DNA from: Ensifer adhaerens
GTDB lineage: Bacteria > Pseudomonadota > Alphaproteobacteria > Rhizobiales > Rhizobiaceae
Length of the DNA: 64,000 nt
NCBI RefSeq assembly: GCF_002940685.1
Contig: NZ_PNFP01000020.1
Span: 55,466 to 119,465, forward strand
Reading direction: 5' to 3'
In this document: one piece after another, positions 19,431 to 30,928 of the stretch
Position numbering within the stretch: position 1 is the stretch's first letter
How the letters are laid out: each line of letters opens with the position of its first letter
Position numbers and translations under genes: made by a program
Notes under the pieces: generated by a model
What the model was told of the DNA's origin: nothing
Database searches by the model: none
What the model saw: only the letters and a program-made list of their open reading frames with translations

Positions 19431-20025
19431 CCGTGTCTCCGCTGCTGGCTGTAAGTGTGTCGACGACGGCCTTCACTTGGGCCCGGGTGACGTCGAAACT
19501 GTCGCTGGTATCGATGATGTAGTCGGCGCGTTTACGCTTTTCGCTGTCCGGGACCTGCCGCGCAAGGATCATCGCAAGTTTTTCCTCGGTCATTCCCGGG
19601 CGCTTCAGCGCCCTTTCGCGTTGCAGTTCGGCCGAACAGGACACGACGACGACGCGATCGACCCGCTTTTCCGCGCCCGTCTCAAACAGCAGAGGAATGT
19701 CGAGGACGACGAAGGGCGCGTTGGCAGCATGGTTTTCCGCGAGGAACTCCCGCTCCTTCCCGCGCACCAGCGGATGGACGATGGCCTCGAGCTCGCGCAA
19801 TCGCTCCGGCGCCTGCATCAGCTGGCGCGAGAGTTCGGCGCGATCGACCTGCCCATCTCTGGTGCTTCCGGGAAAAGCGGCCTCGACCGGCGCGACCGCC
19901 TCACCGCCATAGAGCTGGTGCACGACCTCGTCGGCATCGTTCACCGGCACGCCGAAATCGCGAAACATCTGCGCGGCCGTCGACTTGCCCATGGCGATCG
20001 ATCCGGTGAGCCCGAGGATAATCAT
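19423..20025 (-). CDS. coaE: Dephospho-CoA kinase
   Basis: 200-residue cytosolic kinase that phosphorylates the 3'-hydroxyl of dephospho-CoA, the last step in CoA synthesis. The P-loop is [12 protein letters not shown] (residues 5-16), followed by [12 protein letters not shown] and the conserved HPLVR and PLLFETG motifs. Its ATG shares one base with the aroE stop (TGATG), so translation is coupled. The following dnaQ overlaps its 3' end by 8 bases. Confidence 0.96.
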   Translation of the reverse strand: MIILGLTGSIAMGKSTAAQMFRDFGVPVNDADEVVHQLYGGEAVAPVEAAFPGSTRDGQVDRAELSRQLMQAPERLRELEAIVHPLVRGKEREFLAENHAANAPFVVLDIPLLFETGAEKRVDRVVVVSCSAELQRERALKRPGMTEEKLAMILARQVPDSEKRKRADYIIDTSDSFDVTRAQVKAVVDTLTASSGDTDA

Positions 20026-20882
20026 CAGTGCCTGTCCATGTCGTCGATGATGCGTTGTCGAAGGGCGGCATCCACCGTCGGCCGACAGCCGAACCAGAGC
20101 TCGAAGCCGGGCACGGCCTGATGCAGCAGCATGCCCAGACCGTCGACGATCGCAAAGCCCTGCACTTCCGCCTGCGCCAGGATCGGCGTCTTCAAGGGTA
20201 CATAGACAATGTCCGTGACGACGGCGCCAGACGCCATGACGGAGAAGTCGATCACCGGTGCTTCGCTGCCGTCCATGCCGAGCGAGGTGGTGTTGATAAA
20301 CAGGCCCGCGCCGGTCATCAGCTCCTTGAGTGCAGCCATCGGATGGGCTTCGACCGCCGGGCCGAACCGGTCGGCAAGTTCCCTCGCCCGCTCGAAGGTT
20401 CGATTGACGACATGGATCGTCCTGATGCCGCGGTCGCGAACCGCCTGGATGATGGCGCGGCTGGCGCCACCGGCGCCGAGAACGACCGCGGTCGACGTCC
20501 TGTCCCAACCGGCCGCCCGCTCGTCGAGATTGGCAACGAAGCCGCGGCCGTCAGTGTTGGTGGCGTGCACCTTTCCATCCCGAACCCACAGCGTATTTGC
20601 GGCGCCGAGTTCCAGGCTCAGTTCATCCGGCCGATCCGCCAACCGACAGGCCGCTTCCTTGTGAGGGATCGTGACATTGCCACCGCAGAAGCCGGACGTG
20701 CCATCCTTGAGACCGGCAATGAAGGCCGCGAAGTCTTCCGGCTTGACCTCATGGGCGCGATAGCTGCCGGGCAGACCAAGCTGTTTCAGCCAATAGCCGT
20801 GAATGAGCGGTGAGCGGGAATGCTTGATCGGATAGCCGGTGACGAAGGCGTGGTTAACAAATGTTTCACGTGAATCACGCAT
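20025..20882 (-). CDS. aroE: Shikimate dehydrogenase
   Basis: 285-residue NADP-dependent enzyme that reduces 3-dehydroshikimate to shikimate. Substrate-binding SRSP is at residues 22-25, catalytic Lys75 is in [12 protein letters not shown] and Asp111 in ATNTDGRG; the nucleotide-binding loop is GAGGASRA. The start codon at 20882 lies 8 bases inside the end of maf. The first codons ([10 protein letters not shown]) are written over a parS-like palindrome at 20863-20876, so the N-terminal peptide is partly dictated by the DNA site. The longer upstream frame is a shadow of maf. Confidence 0.95.
   Translation of the reverse strand: MRDSRETFVNHAFVTGYPIKHSRSPLIHGYWLKQLGLPGSYRAHEVKPEDFAAFIAGLKDGTSGFCGGNVTIPHKEAACRLADRPDELSLELGAANTLWVRDGKVHATNTDGRGFVANLDERAAGWDRTSTAVVLGAGGASRAIIQAVRDRGIRTIHVVNRTFERARELADRFGPAVEAHPMAALKELMTGAGLFINTTSLGMDGSEAPVIDFSVMASGAVVTDIVYVPLKTPILAQAEVQGFAIVDGLGMLLHQAVPGFELWFGCRPTVDAALRQRIIDDMDRH
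20863..20876. other. parS-like site, GANTC variant
   Basis: GTTTCACGTGAATC, one mismatch to the ParB-site core GTTTCACGTGAAAC. The mismatch creates GAATC (20872-20876), a CcrM methylation motif. It lies over the maf/aroE junction, 1.5 kb from the putative oriC. Confidence 0.75.
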
Positions 20883-21474
20883 CGATCGTTCCCAGTTCAC
20901 GAAGTTTGGAAAGCAGCGGCAGCATCGGAAGGCCGAGGATGGTGAAGTAGTCGCCCTCGATCTTTTCGAAGAGTTGAATGCCCTCGCCTTCCAGCTGGTA
21001 GGCGCCGACGCTCGAAAGCGCCTTGTCGCCCACACGCTCCAGGTGGCGCGCGACGAAATTGGCCGTCAGCGGTCGCACGGTCATATGGGCGGAAGAAACA
21101 TGCCGCCAGACGACCTCGTCACCACGCAGGAGCACGATCGCACTGTTCAGACGGTGAGTCCGGCCTGAGAGCGACAGCAGGTGTTGAGCCGCCTCCGCCA
21201 TATTCTTCGGCTTATGATAGACCCGCATGTCCAAGGACATGGTCTGATCCGATCCGATCACCAGCGCGTCGGCGAAATGCCTGGCGACATCGCGCGCCTT
21301 GGCTTCGGCCAGCGCCAGCGCCACGGTTTCAGGTGCAGCGCCTGCGTCTTCGAGCGGCTTTTCCAGCGCGCGTTCATCAATATTGGCCGTCTTCGCCTCG
21401 AAAGCGAGGCCGGCATTTTCCAGGAGCGCACGGCGAAACGGGCTTGCCGAGGCCAGGACGAGTGAAGCATTCAT
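20875..21474 (-). CDS. maf: Maf-family nucleotide pyrophosphatase
   Basis: 199-residue Maf/HAM1-like protein that hydrolyses non-canonical or modified nucleoside triphosphates. The N-terminal [18 protein letters not shown] and the mid-protein [12 protein letters not shown] and [14 protein letters not shown] motifs are diagnostic; the Asp of GSDQ is the expected general base. I use the ATG at 21474; a GTG one codon earlier is an alternative. The 3' end overlaps aroE by 8 bases. Confidence 0.92.
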   Translation of the reverse strand: MNASLVLASASPFRRALLENAGLAFEAKTANIDERALEKPLEDAGAAPETVALALAEAKARDVARHFADALVIGSDQTMSLDMRVYHKPKNMAEAAQHLLSLSGRTHRLNSAIVLLRGDEVVWRHVSSAHMTVRPLTANFVARHLERVGDKALSSVGAYQLEGEGIQLFEKIEGDYFTILGLPMLPLLSKLRELGTIDA

Positions 21475-21504
21475 CACGCAGGTTCCCGTATTGTTCGAAT
21501 CGGT

Positions 21505-22326
21505 CTAACGCAGACGCGGACGCAGGGCAACGATGGCCGCCGCGGTTTCCTCGATCGAACGGCGCGTGACGTCGATGACCGGCCAGTTGTTGCGCGCACA
21601 CAGAGAGCGGGCATACTTCAGCTCCTCGGTGATCGAGGCCTTGTCCGTGTACTGATCGCCGTGAAACCCTTGCGTCGTTCCGAGCACCCGGTGCTGACGC
21701 ACCTGCGAGATGCGGTCGGCCGTGGCGATCAGCCCGACGACGAGCGGCTTCGTCGCCTCCATCAATCTTTCTGGCAGCGGCACGCCGGGGACGATCGGGA
21801 TGTTGGCGGTCTTGATGCCGCGGTTGGCGAGATAGATGCTCGTCGGGGTCTTCGACGTCCGGCTGATGCCGACGAGAACGACGTCCGCCTCGTCGAAATC
21901 GGCAGGCAGCTGACCGTCGTCATGGTCCATGGTGAAATTGAGCGCGTCGATGCGGGCGAAATACTCCGCATCCATCACATGCTGGGCGCCGGAGCGCCGC
22001 CGCGATGGCGATCCCAGATAGGACTGGAAGAGATCGATGATCGGATCGAGCACCGAGACGCAAGGCACGCCCATCTCCCGGCAGCGGCGATCGATGATAT
22101 CGGCGAGCTCCCGGTCGACGATCGTGTAGAGCACGATGCCAGGCGCGCCGTCGATCGCGTCGAGAACCTGAAGCAGCTGTTTGCGGTTGCGGATCAGCGG
22201 ATAGACGTGTTCCAGCGCATGCGAACTCTGAAATTGGGCGGCCGCGGCGCGTCCGGCGGCAATCAGAGTCTCGCCCGTTGAGTCCGAAATCAGGTGAAGG
22301 TGGAAGTAGTTTTTCTTGTTCTCCAC
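21505..22326 (-). CDS. Pyruvate,phosphate dikinase / PEP synthase regulatory protein (DUF299)
   Basis: 273-residue bifunctional serine/threonine kinase and pyrophosphorylase that inactivates and reactivates PPDK or PEP synthase. The family P-loop [19 protein letters not shown] is at about residues 149-167 and the N-terminus [15 protein letters not shown] matches the family. The start is a GTG at 22326 with cggagaat upstream. Since rhizobia encode PPDK, that is the likely target. The gene is transcribed away from the putative origin and heads the maf-aroE-coaE-dnaQ cluster. Confidence 0.93.
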   Translation of the reverse strand: MENKKNYFHLHLISDSTGETLIAAGRAAAAQFQSSHALEHVYPLIRNRKQLLQVLDAIDGAPGIVLYTIVDRELADIIDRRCREMGVPCVSVLDPIIDLFQSYLGSPSRRRSGAQHVMDAEYFARIDALNFTMDHDDGQLPADFDEADVVLVGISRTSKTPTSIYLANRGIKTANIPIVPGVPLPERLMEATKPLVVGLIATADRISQVRQHRVLGTTQGFHGDQYTDKASITEELKYARSLCARNNWPVIDVTRRSIEETAAAIVALRPRLR

Positions 22327-22733
22327 GCAATTCTCCGGGTGCTGTTGATAAGCCGGGATGACGGACAGCTAACGACGCGGTGCCGATCCAGGCAAGTGGA
22401 AAACACCCGAGTTATTCACAATTGGCGCTGTCGCGGAAATCGTTCCGCGGCAAATGTGGAAAAGACTCGCGGCGACGACAAAGTGTCACGCGTATCAACT
22501 GCTTCTCCACAGGCCGGCCAAAAATCAGCTGCGACTTAGGGCGCTGATTCAAAAAGCTTATTCTGGATTGACCACGCAGTTTTTCCAGAGATCGATCTCG
22601 TTGTCCTCTCAGATGGACCGATGATCCGTGATCGTGGACAAGTCGCTGGGTTGTTTTAATCCTTGATACCCACCGACTCTAAGAAATAGAAACCTTCTAA
22701 ATATCTTTGATTTTAAATTGGGAGAGATGATCC
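22327..22733. other. oriC: Putative chromosomal replication origin (oriC)
   Basis: A 407-base gene-free segment between the divergent PPDK-regulator gene and hemE, the position of the origin in Caulobacter and rhizobia. It contains TTATTCACA (22412-22420) and TTTTCCACA on the reverse strand (22455-22463), both matching the DnaA-box consensus TTWTNCACA. One-mismatch boxes lie at 22343-22351 (reverse TTATCAACA), 22395-22403 (reverse TTTTCCACT) and 22503-22511 (TTCTCCACA). An AT-rich stretch at about 22650-22722 could be the unwinding element. Three GANTC methylation sites are at 22464, 22546 and 22675. The hemE promoter must also lie here. parAB lies 7.4 kb away. No CtrA TTAA-N7-TTAA site was found. 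Confidence 0.8.
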
Positions 22734-23765
22734 GTGACCGAAACGCGCAGAAAGGTTCTGGAGGTTTTGGCAGGGAAGACGGTGTCTCCGCCTCCGATCT
22801 GGCTCATGCGCCAGGCGGGCCGCTACCTGCCGGAGTACAGGGCAACGCGCGCTGAAGCGGGAAGCTTTCTCGATCTCTGTTACACACCCGATCTCGCAGT
22901 CGAGGTGACGCTGCAGCCGATCCGGCGCTACGCTTTCGATGCGGCCATTCTCTTCTCCGACATCCTGGTCATCCCCGATGCGCTGAAACGCAATGTGCGC
23001 TTCGAGGAAGGCCATGGGCCGCGAATGGATCCGATCGACGTCGAAGGTATCCGCAGCCTCAAGCCTGAAGGTATCGCTGAGCACCTCCAGCCCGTCTTTG
23101 AGACGGTCTCGCGGTTGCGGACGGAGCTTCCCTCGGAAACGACGCTGCTCGGCTTCTGTGGCGCGCCCTGGACGGTTGCGACCTATATGATCGCCGGACA
23201 GGGGACGCCGGACCAGGCCCCTGCCCGTCTCTTTGCCTATCGCAATCCCGAAGCCTTCGACCATCTGCTCTCGTTCCTGGCGGATGTCTCGGCCGACTAT
23301 CTGGTACGGCAGATCGATGCCGGAGCCGACGCGGTGCAGATTTTCGATTCCTGGGCGGGCGTTCTCGGCGAGGAAGAATTCGCCCGCTACGCCATCAAGC
23401 CGGTGCAGCGGATCATTGCCTCCGTTCGGGCGCAGAGACCGCAGGCGAAGATCATCGCCTTTGCTAAAGGCGCGGGACAGCTCCTGAACGGATATCGGCA
23501 GGCGACCGGCGCCGACGCCATCGGCCTCGACTGGACCGTTCCGCTCTCCTTCGCCAAGGATCTGCAGAAGGAAGGCCCGGTCCAGGGCAATCTCGACCCG
23601 ATGCGGGTTGTCGCCGGCGGGCTGGCGCTCGAGGAAGGAATCGACCGTATTCTCGACGCGCTCGGCCATGGCCCGCTGATCTTCAATCTCGGCCATGGCA
23701 TCACGCCGCAGGCCGATCCGGATCATGTGTCGGCGCTCGTCGCCCGTGTTCGCGGAGCGCGCTGA
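22734..23765 (+). CDS. hemE: Uroporphyrinogen decarboxylase
   Basis: 343-residue cytosolic enzyme that decarboxylates uroporphyrinogen III to coproporphyrinogen III in heme synthesis. Signature 1 [16 protein letters not shown] (about residues 22-37) carries the substrate-binding arginines, and signature 2 appears as [14 protein letters not shown]. The start is GTG at 22734, with ggagag a few bases upstream; the nearby ATG at 22727 is out of frame. The stop overlaps the hemJ ATG by one base. Confidence 0.96.
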   Translation: MTETRRKVLEVLAGKTVSPPPIWLMRQAGRYLPEYRATRAEAGSFLDLCYTPDLAVEVTLQPIRRYAFDAAILFSDILVIPDALKRNVRFEEGHGPRMDPIDVEGIRSLKPEGIAEHLQPVFETVSRLRTELPSETTLLGFCGAPWTVATYMIAGQGTPDQAPARLFAYRNPEAFDHLLSFLADVSADYLVRQIDAGADAVQIFDSWAGVLGEEEFARYAIKPVQRIIASVRAQRPQAKIIAFAKGAGQLLNGYRQATGADAIGLDWTVPLSFAKDLQKEGPVQGNLDPMRVVAGGLALEEGIDRILDALGHGPLIFNLGHGITPQADPDHVSALVARVRGAR

Positions 23766-24304
23766 TGGCTGAAAGGCAGACGGATCAGGCGCCCGGCAAC
23801 AGGGCGCGATTGAGAGCAGCAATCGCAATTGGCTGCTTCGCGGCACTTCTTGCCGGCCTGTTCGTCTGGCAGCCTGACGATCTCTATCTCTGGATCAAGG
23901 CGCTGCATGTCATCGCGGTGATGTCCTGGATGGCGGCGCTGCTCTACATGCCGCGGTTGTTCATCTACCACACGGATGCGGAAGCCGGCTCTGCCCAGTC
24001 GGAAACCTTCAAGATGATGGAGCTGCGGCTTTTGAAGGTCATCATGAACCCGGCGATGATGATCTCCTGGGTGCTGGGGCTTTATCTCGCCTGGAGCGCC
24101 TATGGTTTCCAGGGCGGCTGGCTGCATGCCAAGCTTCTTTTCGTGGTGCTTTTGACCGGCGTCCACATGCGCTTCAGTCGTGCCGTGCGCGCCTTCCAGC
24201 GTGACGAAAACAAGCACGACGCGCGTTACTGGCGGTTGATGAACGAGGCCCCTACCCTGTTGATGATCCTCATCGTCATCATGGTCGTGGTGAAGCCATT
24301 TTGA
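23765..24304 (+). CDS. hemJ: Protoporphyrinogen oxidase HemJ
   Basis: 179-residue inner-membrane protein of the UPF0093/HemJ family, which oxidises protoporphyrinogen IX in many alphaproteobacteria and cyanobacteria lacking HemG or HemY. It has four to five membrane segments, with the conserved histidine in LYLWIKALHVIAVMSWMAALLYMPRLF (seen in two parts) and KVIMNPAMMISWVLGLYLAW. It shares one base with the hemE stop (TGATG), fitting coupled synthesis of two heme-pathway enzymes. An uncommon N-terminal hydrophilic stretch of about 18 residues precedes the first membrane helix. Confidence 0.93.
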   Translation: MAERQTDQAPGNRARLRAAIAIGCFAALLAGLFVWQPDDLYLWIKALHVIAVMSWMAALLYMPRLFIYHTDAEAGSAQSETFKMMELRLLKVIMNPAMMISWVLGLYLAWSAYGFQGGWLHAKLLFVVLLTGVHMRFSRAVRAFQRDENKHDARYWRLMNEAPTLLMILIVIMVVVKPF

Positions 24305-24362
24305 ATTTAATCGATTTGCCGCTTGTCATAGTCGTTTCTAATTTGCGACAACCCCTTGCAGG

Positions 24363-24376
24363 GTTTCACGTGAATC
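24363..24376. other. parS-like site, GANTC variant
   Basis: GTTTCACGTGAATC in the hemJ-rho gap (24305-24498), with one mismatch to the parS core that creates GAATC at 24372-24376. The same variant occurs at 20863 and 59403, and on the other strand at 25916 and 43941. Confidence 0.75.
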
Positions 24377-24498
24377 GCTATTTTCTGCCATCTCCTCTTC
24401 ATGGCTTGTGACAAAGACAAGAGCCTGCCCCTTCCAGCTGCAGCTCCCTAACGAATACTCGCCATCTCCCCACTACCCATACCAAACATGGATCCTTC

Positions 24499-25764
<1,266 letters not shown>

Positions 25765-25787
25765 GACGCGTTCACCGGACGATTGCC

Positions 25788-25819
25788 GAAACCGGCCGAC
25801 CTATGGTTGGCCGGTTTTT
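25788..25819 (+). terminator. Terminator downstream of rho
   Basis: AACCGGCC (25790-25797) pairs with GGCCGGTT (25809-25816), followed by TTTTT. The rest of the 376-base rho-mnmE gap (25765-26140) holds a parS-like site at 25916 and presumably the mnmE promoter; no gene was identified in it. Confidence 0.88.
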
Positions 25820-25915
25820 GCATTTCAGAAACTTAGCCGGATTCAATTTCCGAGATCGATTCGGTTTCGCAATGATCGCCAGTTTGCCTCGCCGTCAGAT
25901 CGCATCGCGTCCGCT

Positions 25916-25929
25916 GATTCACGTGAAAC
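25916..25929. other. parS-like site, GANTC variant
   Basis: GATTCACGTGAAAC, the reverse complement of the variant at 20863 and 24363. The mismatch gives GATTC at 25916-25920. Intergenic between rho and mnmE. Confidence 0.75.
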
Positions 25930-26140
25930 ACGCGGAGCCCATGAAAGAAGGCAATGCTGCGAGACCTTGAAATTTCAGCGTTCTTTCGGCATAAGCACGC
26001 CGACCCTTTGAGATGACCGTTTGGCTCCGCGTGAGCGCGCTTCGCGAAGCATAACGATCTGGTCCAGGATTTCGACGATCCCCATTGTTTCGGCCAGGGA
26101 GGCGCGCTGTGTTGCCTCCGCGGTCACTGCAGGTGAACCA

Positions 26141-27469
26141 ATGACAGCGACGCACACGATCTATGCGCTTTCCAGCGGGGCTCTCCCCGCCGGTGTTGCG
26201 GTCGTGCGTCTCAGCGGAGACCGCACGGAAGCGGTGCTGCGGGCACTGTGTGGCGATGTGCCGCCGCCGCGGATGGCGACGCTGCGATCGATTCGGTCTC
26301 GTAACGGTCACACGATTGATAGCGGCCTCATCCTCTATTTTCGTGGGCCGGCGTCTTTTACCGGAGAAGACTGCGCGGAATTTCAGATCCATGGCGGCCG
26401 GGCGGCGGTCAACGCCCTGCTTGAGGAACTCTCCGCCTTCGACGGTCTGCGTCATGCGGAAGCAGGTGAGTTCTCGCGCCGCGCCTTCCAGAACGGCCAG
26501 CTTGACCTGGTCGAGGTCGAAGGGCTCGCCGACCTGATCGTCGCCGAAACCGAGATGCAGCGCCGTCTCGCGATCGAGCATTCCGGCGGTGGACAATCGA
26601 AGGTCTATGCGGCTTGGGCGAAACGGTTGACCCACGCGCGGGCGATGATCGAAGCCGAGCTCGACTTTGCCGACGAAGACGATGTGCCGGGTTCGGTGGG
26701 CGCACGCATCTGGCAGGACATGGCTCTGCTGTCGCAGGAGATCGCGGCCCATATTGCCGATGCGCCGATCGCCGAGATTATCCGGGACGGGCTGAGGATC
26801 GTGATCGCCGGCGAGCCGAATGCCGGCAAGTCGAGCTTGCTCAATGCACTGGCCCAACGCGACATTGCCATCGTCACCGAGATTGCTGGCACGACGCGGG
26901 ATGTTCTCTCTGTCGATCTTTCCTTAGCCGGATTCTCCGTAAAGCTTTACGACACGGCGGGCTTGCGGGAAACCGACGAGAAAGTCGAGCAGGAAGGTAT
27001 TCGTCGCGCGCGAGAAGTTATCGAGAGAGCAGATCTGATCCTGCTGCTCGCCGACACGGTGGGCGGATTTGACGTCATTTCCGACTTCGCGTCCGACACG
27101 ACGCCGGTTCTGCGTGTGGGTACGAAGCTGGATCGCGGCAATGAAGACTGGCGCAGCGGTTCCGCCGATGTCCTGATCTCGACGAAGACCGGGGACGGCA
27201 TGGACCATCTGCTGGATGCGATCGCGGCCCATTTGCCCGATCTCAGCGGGCGGACGTCCTTGTCTCTGCCGTCGCGGCAGCGTCATGTGGACAGCTTGCG
27301 GCAGGCGCAGCGGGCGATCGATGACAGCCTGGCGAGGCAGGACCTGGGCCTGGACATCCGTGCGGAACTGTTGCGCCTTGCTGGCGACGCAATTGGGCGG
27401 ATAACCGGCCGTGTGGATGTCGAGAACCTGCTGGATGTGATATTTTCAGAGTTCTGTATCGGGAAGTAA
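26141..27469 (+). CDS. mnmE: tRNA modification GTPase MnmE
   Basis: 442-residue GTPase that, with MnmG, adds the carboxymethylaminomethyl group to wobble uridine 34 of certain tRNAs. The N-terminal tetrahydrofolate-binding domain contains SFTGEDCAEFQIHGG. The inserted G domain has GEPNAGKSS (224-232), DTAGLRE (271-277) and a TKLD specificity motif. The C-terminus ends FCIGK, with the essential Cys439. The ATG at 26141 has aggtga upstream; an in-frame extension to 26021 lacks coding character. It precedes its partner mnmG. Confidence 0.96.
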   Translation: MTATHTIYALSSGALPAGVAVVRLSGDRTEAVLRALCGDVPPPRMATLRSIRSRNGHTIDSGLILYFRGPASFTGEDCAEFQIHGGRAAVNALLEELSAFDGLRHAEAGEFSRRAFQNGQLDLVEVEGLADLIVAETEMQRRLAIEHSGGGQSKVYAAWAKRLTHARAMIEAELDFADEDDVPGSVGARIWQDMALLSQEIAAHIADAPIAEIIRDGLRIVIAGEPNAGKSSLLNALAQRDIAIVTEIAGTTRDVLSVDLSLAGFSVKLYDTAGLRETDEKVEQEGIRRAREVIERADLILLLADTVGGFDVISDFASDTTPVLRVGTKLDRGNEDWRSGSADVLISTKTGDGMDHLLDAIAAHLPDLSGRTSLSLPSRQRHVDSLRQAQRAIDDSLARQDLGLDIRAELLRLAGDAIGRITGRVDVENLLDVIFSEFCIGK

Positions 27470-27513
27470 TCTGTAGGACACGGTGACCACAACGTGTGCG
27501 AGTCCTTCGTTGT

Positions 27514-27527
27514 GTTTCACGTGAAAC
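27514..27527. other. parS site, perfect consensus
   Basis: GTTTCACGTGAAAC, a perfect 14-bp palindrome equal to the core ParB-binding site, in the 92-base gap between mnmE and mnmG and 2.6 kb from parA. Confidence 0.93.
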
Positions 27528-27561
27528 GATTCGTGCCGGGTCAAGACCCGGAGAAGAGGCA

Positions 27562-29445
27562 ATGATGCAATTTGACGTTATCGTCATTGGCGGTGGCCAT
27601 GCCGGCTGTGAAGCCGCTGCCGCTGCCGCGCGTCTGGGCGCCAACACCGCGCTGATCACGCATAAGGCGTCCACGATCGGCGTTATGTCGTGCAACCCGG
27701 CGATCGGTGGTTTGGGCAAGGGACACCTGGTACGCGAAATCGATGCGATGGACGGGCTGATGGGCCGCGTCGCCGATGCGGGCGGCATCCAGTTTCGCCT
27801 GCTCAATCGCCGCAAGGGACCGGCAGTGCGCGGGCCGCGTACCCAGGCCGATCGTCGCCTTTATCGTGAAGCGATGCAGCGCGAGATAGCGACCATCGCC
27901 AACCTGACCGTTATCGAAGGAGATGCCTTCGATCTGCTGGAAGAACAGGGTCGCATTCAGGGCGTCGCCATGAAGGACGGCCGGAGCTTTCAAGCCAAGT
28001 CCGTCGTGCTGACGACCGGCACCTTCTTGAAGGGTCTAATTCACATCGGCGACCAGAAGATTCCGGCCGGGCGTGTGGGCGAAGAACCGTCCGTGGGCCT
28101 CTCGGGAACGCTGCTGCGATTTGGTTTGAAGCTGGGTCGTTTGAAGACCGGGACGCCGGCGCGTCTCAATGGACGCACGATTGATTGGGACCGTGTCGGC
28201 CGGCAGGGACCGGACGAGGATCCGGTGCCCTTCTCGTTCATGACCGACCGGATCGTGAATCGGCAGATCGATTGCGGCGTGACACGCACAACGGAAGCGA
28301 CGCACAAGATCATTGCCGACAATATCGGCAAGTCGGCGATGTACTCCGGCCAGATCGAGGGTGTCGGGCCGCGCTATTGTCCGTCCATCGAAGACAAGAT
28401 TGTCCGCTTCGGAGAAAGGGACGGCCACCAGATCTTCCTCGAGCCGGAGGGGCTTGATGACGACACGATCTACCCGAACGGTATCTCGACGTCGCTGCCG
28501 GCCGATATCCAGGAGGCCTTTATCAAGACGATCCCCGGTTTGGAGAGCGTCGCCATCCTGCAGCCGGGTTATGCCATCGAGTATGACCACGTCGATCCGC
28601 GCGAACTCAATGCGACCCTTGCGGTGCGCAAGATGCCGGGACTGTTCCTGGCCGGGCAAATCAACGGCACGACCGGTTATGAAGAAGCGGGAGCACAAGG
28701 TCTCGTCGCCGGTTTGAACGCGGCGCTGACGGCAACCGATCGCCCTGAGGTGGTGTTCAGCCGAACGCAGTCCTATATCGGCGTCATGATCGATGACCTG
28801 ACGTCGCGGGGTATCACGGAGCCCTATCGCATGTTCACATCCCGCGCGGAGTATCGTCTGTCGCTCCGTGCCGACAATGCCGACGCACGGCTGACGCCGC
28901 TCGCGATGGAACTCGACTGCATCTCGGAAGCCCGTCGGGATCGCTTTGTCGATTGGCGTGCGCGTTTCGACGAAGGCCGCGCACTGTTGCAGAGCCTGTC
29001 GGTCACACCGGCCGAAGGCAACCGCCATGGCCTCAAGCTCAACCAGGATGGTCAACGGCGCACGGCCTTTGAGGTCCTGTCCTATCCGGATCAGACGATC
29101 GCGGGGCTCCAGCCGATCTGGCCCGAGCTGTCATCCATTGGTCCGTGGGTGAGCGAGGCACTTGAGATCGATGCGGCCTATGCGGTCTATATGGATCGCC
29201 AGGCGGCGGACATCGCCGGCATCCAGCGCGAGGAGAATCTCGTCATACCCGATGGCTTCGACTTTGACATGCTCTCGGGTCTTTCCAATGAGCTGAAGCA
29301 GAAGCTGAAGCAGCAGGCGCCGCGCAACCTGGCTCAGGCGATGAAGGTCGATGGGATGACACCGGCGGCAGCGTCATTGATTTTGGCATGGTTGAAGCGG
29401 CAGAACCGAACCGTAGAACGTGAAGAGAAGGCCGGCGTACAATGA
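27562..29445 (+). CDS. mnmG: tRNA uridine-5-carboxymethylaminomethyl modification enzyme MnmG (GidA)
   Basis: 627-residue FAD-dependent partner of MnmE. The dinucleotide-binding motif [12 protein letters not shown] is at the N-terminus, with the conserved [23 protein letters not shown] (seen in parts) and [18 protein letters not shown] later on. The ATG at 27562 follows ggagaagaggca. The last four bases overlap the rsmG start (ATGA). The mnmG-rsmG-parA-parB order is the classical origin-proximal arrangement. Confidence 0.97.
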   Translation: MMQFDVIVIGGGHAGCEAAAAAARLGANTALITHKASTIGVMSCNPAIGGLGKGHLVREIDAMDGLMGRVADAGGIQFRLLNRRKGPAVRGPRTQADRRLYREAMQREIATIANLTVIEGDAFDLLEEQGRIQGVAMKDGRSFQAKSVVLTTGTFLKGLIHIGDQKIPAGRVGEEPSVGLSGTLLRFGLKLGRLKTGTPARLNGRTIDWDRVGRQGPDEDPVPFSFMTDRIVNRQIDCGVTRTTEATHKIIADNIGKSAMYSGQIEGVGPRYCPSIEDKIVRFGERDGHQIFLEPEGLDDDTIYPNGISTSLPADIQEAFIKTIPGLESVAILQPGYAIEYDHVDPRELNATLAVRKMPGLFLAGQINGTTGYEEAGAQGLVAGLNAALTATDRPEVVFSRTQSYIGVMIDDLTSRGITEPYRMFTSRAEYRLSLRADNADARLTPLAMELDCISEARRDRFVDWRARFDEGRALLQSLSVTPAEGNRHGLKLNQDGQRRTAFEVLSYPDQTIAGLQPIWPELSSIGPWVSEALEIDAAYAVYMDRQAADIAGIQREENLVIPDGFDFDMLSGLSNELKQKLKQQAPRNLAQAMKVDGMTPAAASLILAWLKRQNRTVEREEKAGVQ

Positions 29446-30080
29446 AGGCGAGTCCAATCGATGTGTTGAACGGACTGCGTGTTTCACGTGAAACGAATGA
29501 ACGCTTAGAGCATTTTGCCAGGCTGTTTCAGAAGTGGGCGAAGTCGATCAATCTTGTCGCGCCATCCACTGTGGAGGATCTTTGGCGCCGGCATATCGTC
29601 GACAGTTTGCAACTGGCGCAGTTGTCGCCGGGTCCGAAGACCTGGGTCGACCTCGGCAGCGGCGGCGGCTTTCCAGGCGTCATCACGGCGATCTATCTCG
29701 CCGAGTTTGGCGACGGTTGGGTTCATCTCGTCGAGAGCAACAACAAGAAGGCAGCCTTTCTGCGCGTCGCTCTGGCGGAAACCGGTGCACGCGGTTCGGT
29801 TCACCCGGTTCGAATCGAAGACGCAGGCGCGATGGTCCCCCGCGCGGACGCGGTTTCGGCGCGCGCCCTCGCCGATCTCACGCTGTTGCTCGATTATTCT
29901 GCGCCGTGGATGATGGCGAACGAGCAAAAAGCGGTGGCGTATTTCCATAAAGGGCGGGATTACCAGCGCGAAATCGACAAAGCCGTTGGCCGCTATCAAT
30001 TTGATCTGGTAAAACATCCAAGCGTGGTCGAGCCGGATTCTGTCGTGCTCGAGATCGCAAATCTGTCACGCAAGGCTTAG
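29442..30080 (+). CDS. rsmG: 16S rRNA m7G527 methyltransferase RsmG (GidB)
   Basis: 212-residue S-adenosylmethionine-dependent methyltransferase that modifies G527 of 16S rRNA. SAM-binding motif I is [12 protein letters not shown] (about residues 70-81), preceded by [12 protein letters not shown]. Codons 14-18 (VSRET) are written over a perfect parS palindrome at 29481-29494, so the DNA site is embedded in the coding sequence. Loss of RsmG gives low-level streptomycin resistance in other bacteria. Confidence 0.95.
   Translation: MKASPIDVLNGLRVSRETNERLEHFARLFQKWAKSINLVAPSTVEDLWRRHIVDSLQLAQLSPGPKTWVDLGSGGGFPGVITAIYLAEFGDGWVHLVESNNKKAAFLRVALAETGARGSVHPVRIEDAGAMVPRADAVSARALADLTLLLDYSAPWMMANEQKAVAYFHKGRDYQREIDKAVGRYQFDLVKHPSVVEPDSVVLEIANLSRKA
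29481..29494. other. parS site, perfect consensus, inside rsmG
   Basis: GTTTCACGTGAAAC, a perfect core, within the first 20 codons of rsmG and only 0.6 kb upstream of parA. It is read in the frame that encodes VSRET. Confidence 0.93.
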
Positions 30081-30098
30081 TGATCGGCGAGCGGAAAC

Positions 30099-30893
30099 AT
30101 GTTTGGTGGCAAAAACCGGATCATCACAATCGCAAACCAGAAGGGCGGCGTCGGCAAGACTACGACCGCTATCAATCTGGCAACCGCACTGGCGGCTATC
30201 GGCGAGCGCGTTCTGATCATCGACCTCGACCCGCAGGGCAACGCCAGCACCGGGCTCGGCATCCAGCGCCGTGACCGTAACCTGTCGTCCTACGAGCTGA
30301 TGATGGGGTCGCATGGAATCGGCGAGATCGCGCAGCAGACCGCGGTACCCAACCTTTCGATCATCCCGTCGACGATGGACCTTCTTGGTGTCGAGATGGA
30401 GATTTCGCAGGAAGCGGATCGCGTCTTTCGTTTGCGCAAGGCCTTGGTTAGCCCGGCTGCGATGGAGTATTCCTACGTGCTCGTCGACTGCCCGCCGTCG
30501 TTCAACTTGCTGACGATGAATGCGATGGCGGCTGCCCATTCTGTACTCGTGCCGCTGCAGTGCGAGTTCTTTGCGCTCGAGGGCTTGAGTCAGCTGCTGG
30601 AGACGGTGGATCAGATTCGCCGGACGGTGAACCCGAGCCTGGACATCCAGGGTATCGTTCTGACGATGTTCGATTCCCGCAACAACCTGGCGCAACAGGT
30701 CGTCAGTGATGTGCGGACGCATCTCGGCGACAAGGTTTACCACACGCTGATTCCGCGCAATGTTCGCGTTTCGGAAGCGCCATCCTATGGCAAGCCGGCG
30801 ATCCTCTATGACCTGAAATGCGCCGGCAGCCAGGCTTATCTGCAACTGGCATCCGAAGTCATTCAACGTGAGCGCCAGCGCAAGGCGGCATAA
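30099..30893 (+). CDS. parA: Chromosome partitioning ATPase ParA
   Basis: 264-residue Walker-type ATPase that moves ParB-parS complexes and segregates origins. The deviant Walker A box is KGGVGKT (residues 15-21) in IANQKGGVGKTTTAINLATA, followed by LIIDLDPQGNASTGLG and the Walker B-like YVLVDCPPSFNLLTMNA. The short N-terminus lacks the HTH extension of plasmid ParA proteins, as expected for the chromosomal type. It is followed after 35 bases by parB. Confidence 0.97.
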   Translation: MFGGKNRIITIANQKGGVGKTTTAINLATALAAIGERVLIIDLDPQGNASTGLGIQRRDRNLSSYELMMGSHGIGEIAQQTAVPNLSIIPSTMDLLGVEMEISQEADRVFRLRKALVSPAAMEYSYVLVDCPPSFNLLTMNAMAAAHSVLVPLQCEFFALEGLSQLLETVDQIRRTVNPSLDIQGIVLTMFDSRNNLAQQVVSDVRTHLGDKVYHTLIPRNVRVSEAPSYGKPAILYDLKCAGSQAYLQLASEVIQRERQRKAA

Positions 30894-30928
30894 TCATTTC
30901 GGTAGCGAAATTTAACTCGGGTGACGAT

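Noticed and set aside
25975..26157. 60-codon reverse-strand frame in the rho-mnmE gap
   Set aside because: It overlaps the start of mnmE, lacks a clear ribosome binding site and has no family resemblance. It remains possible but is unsupported.
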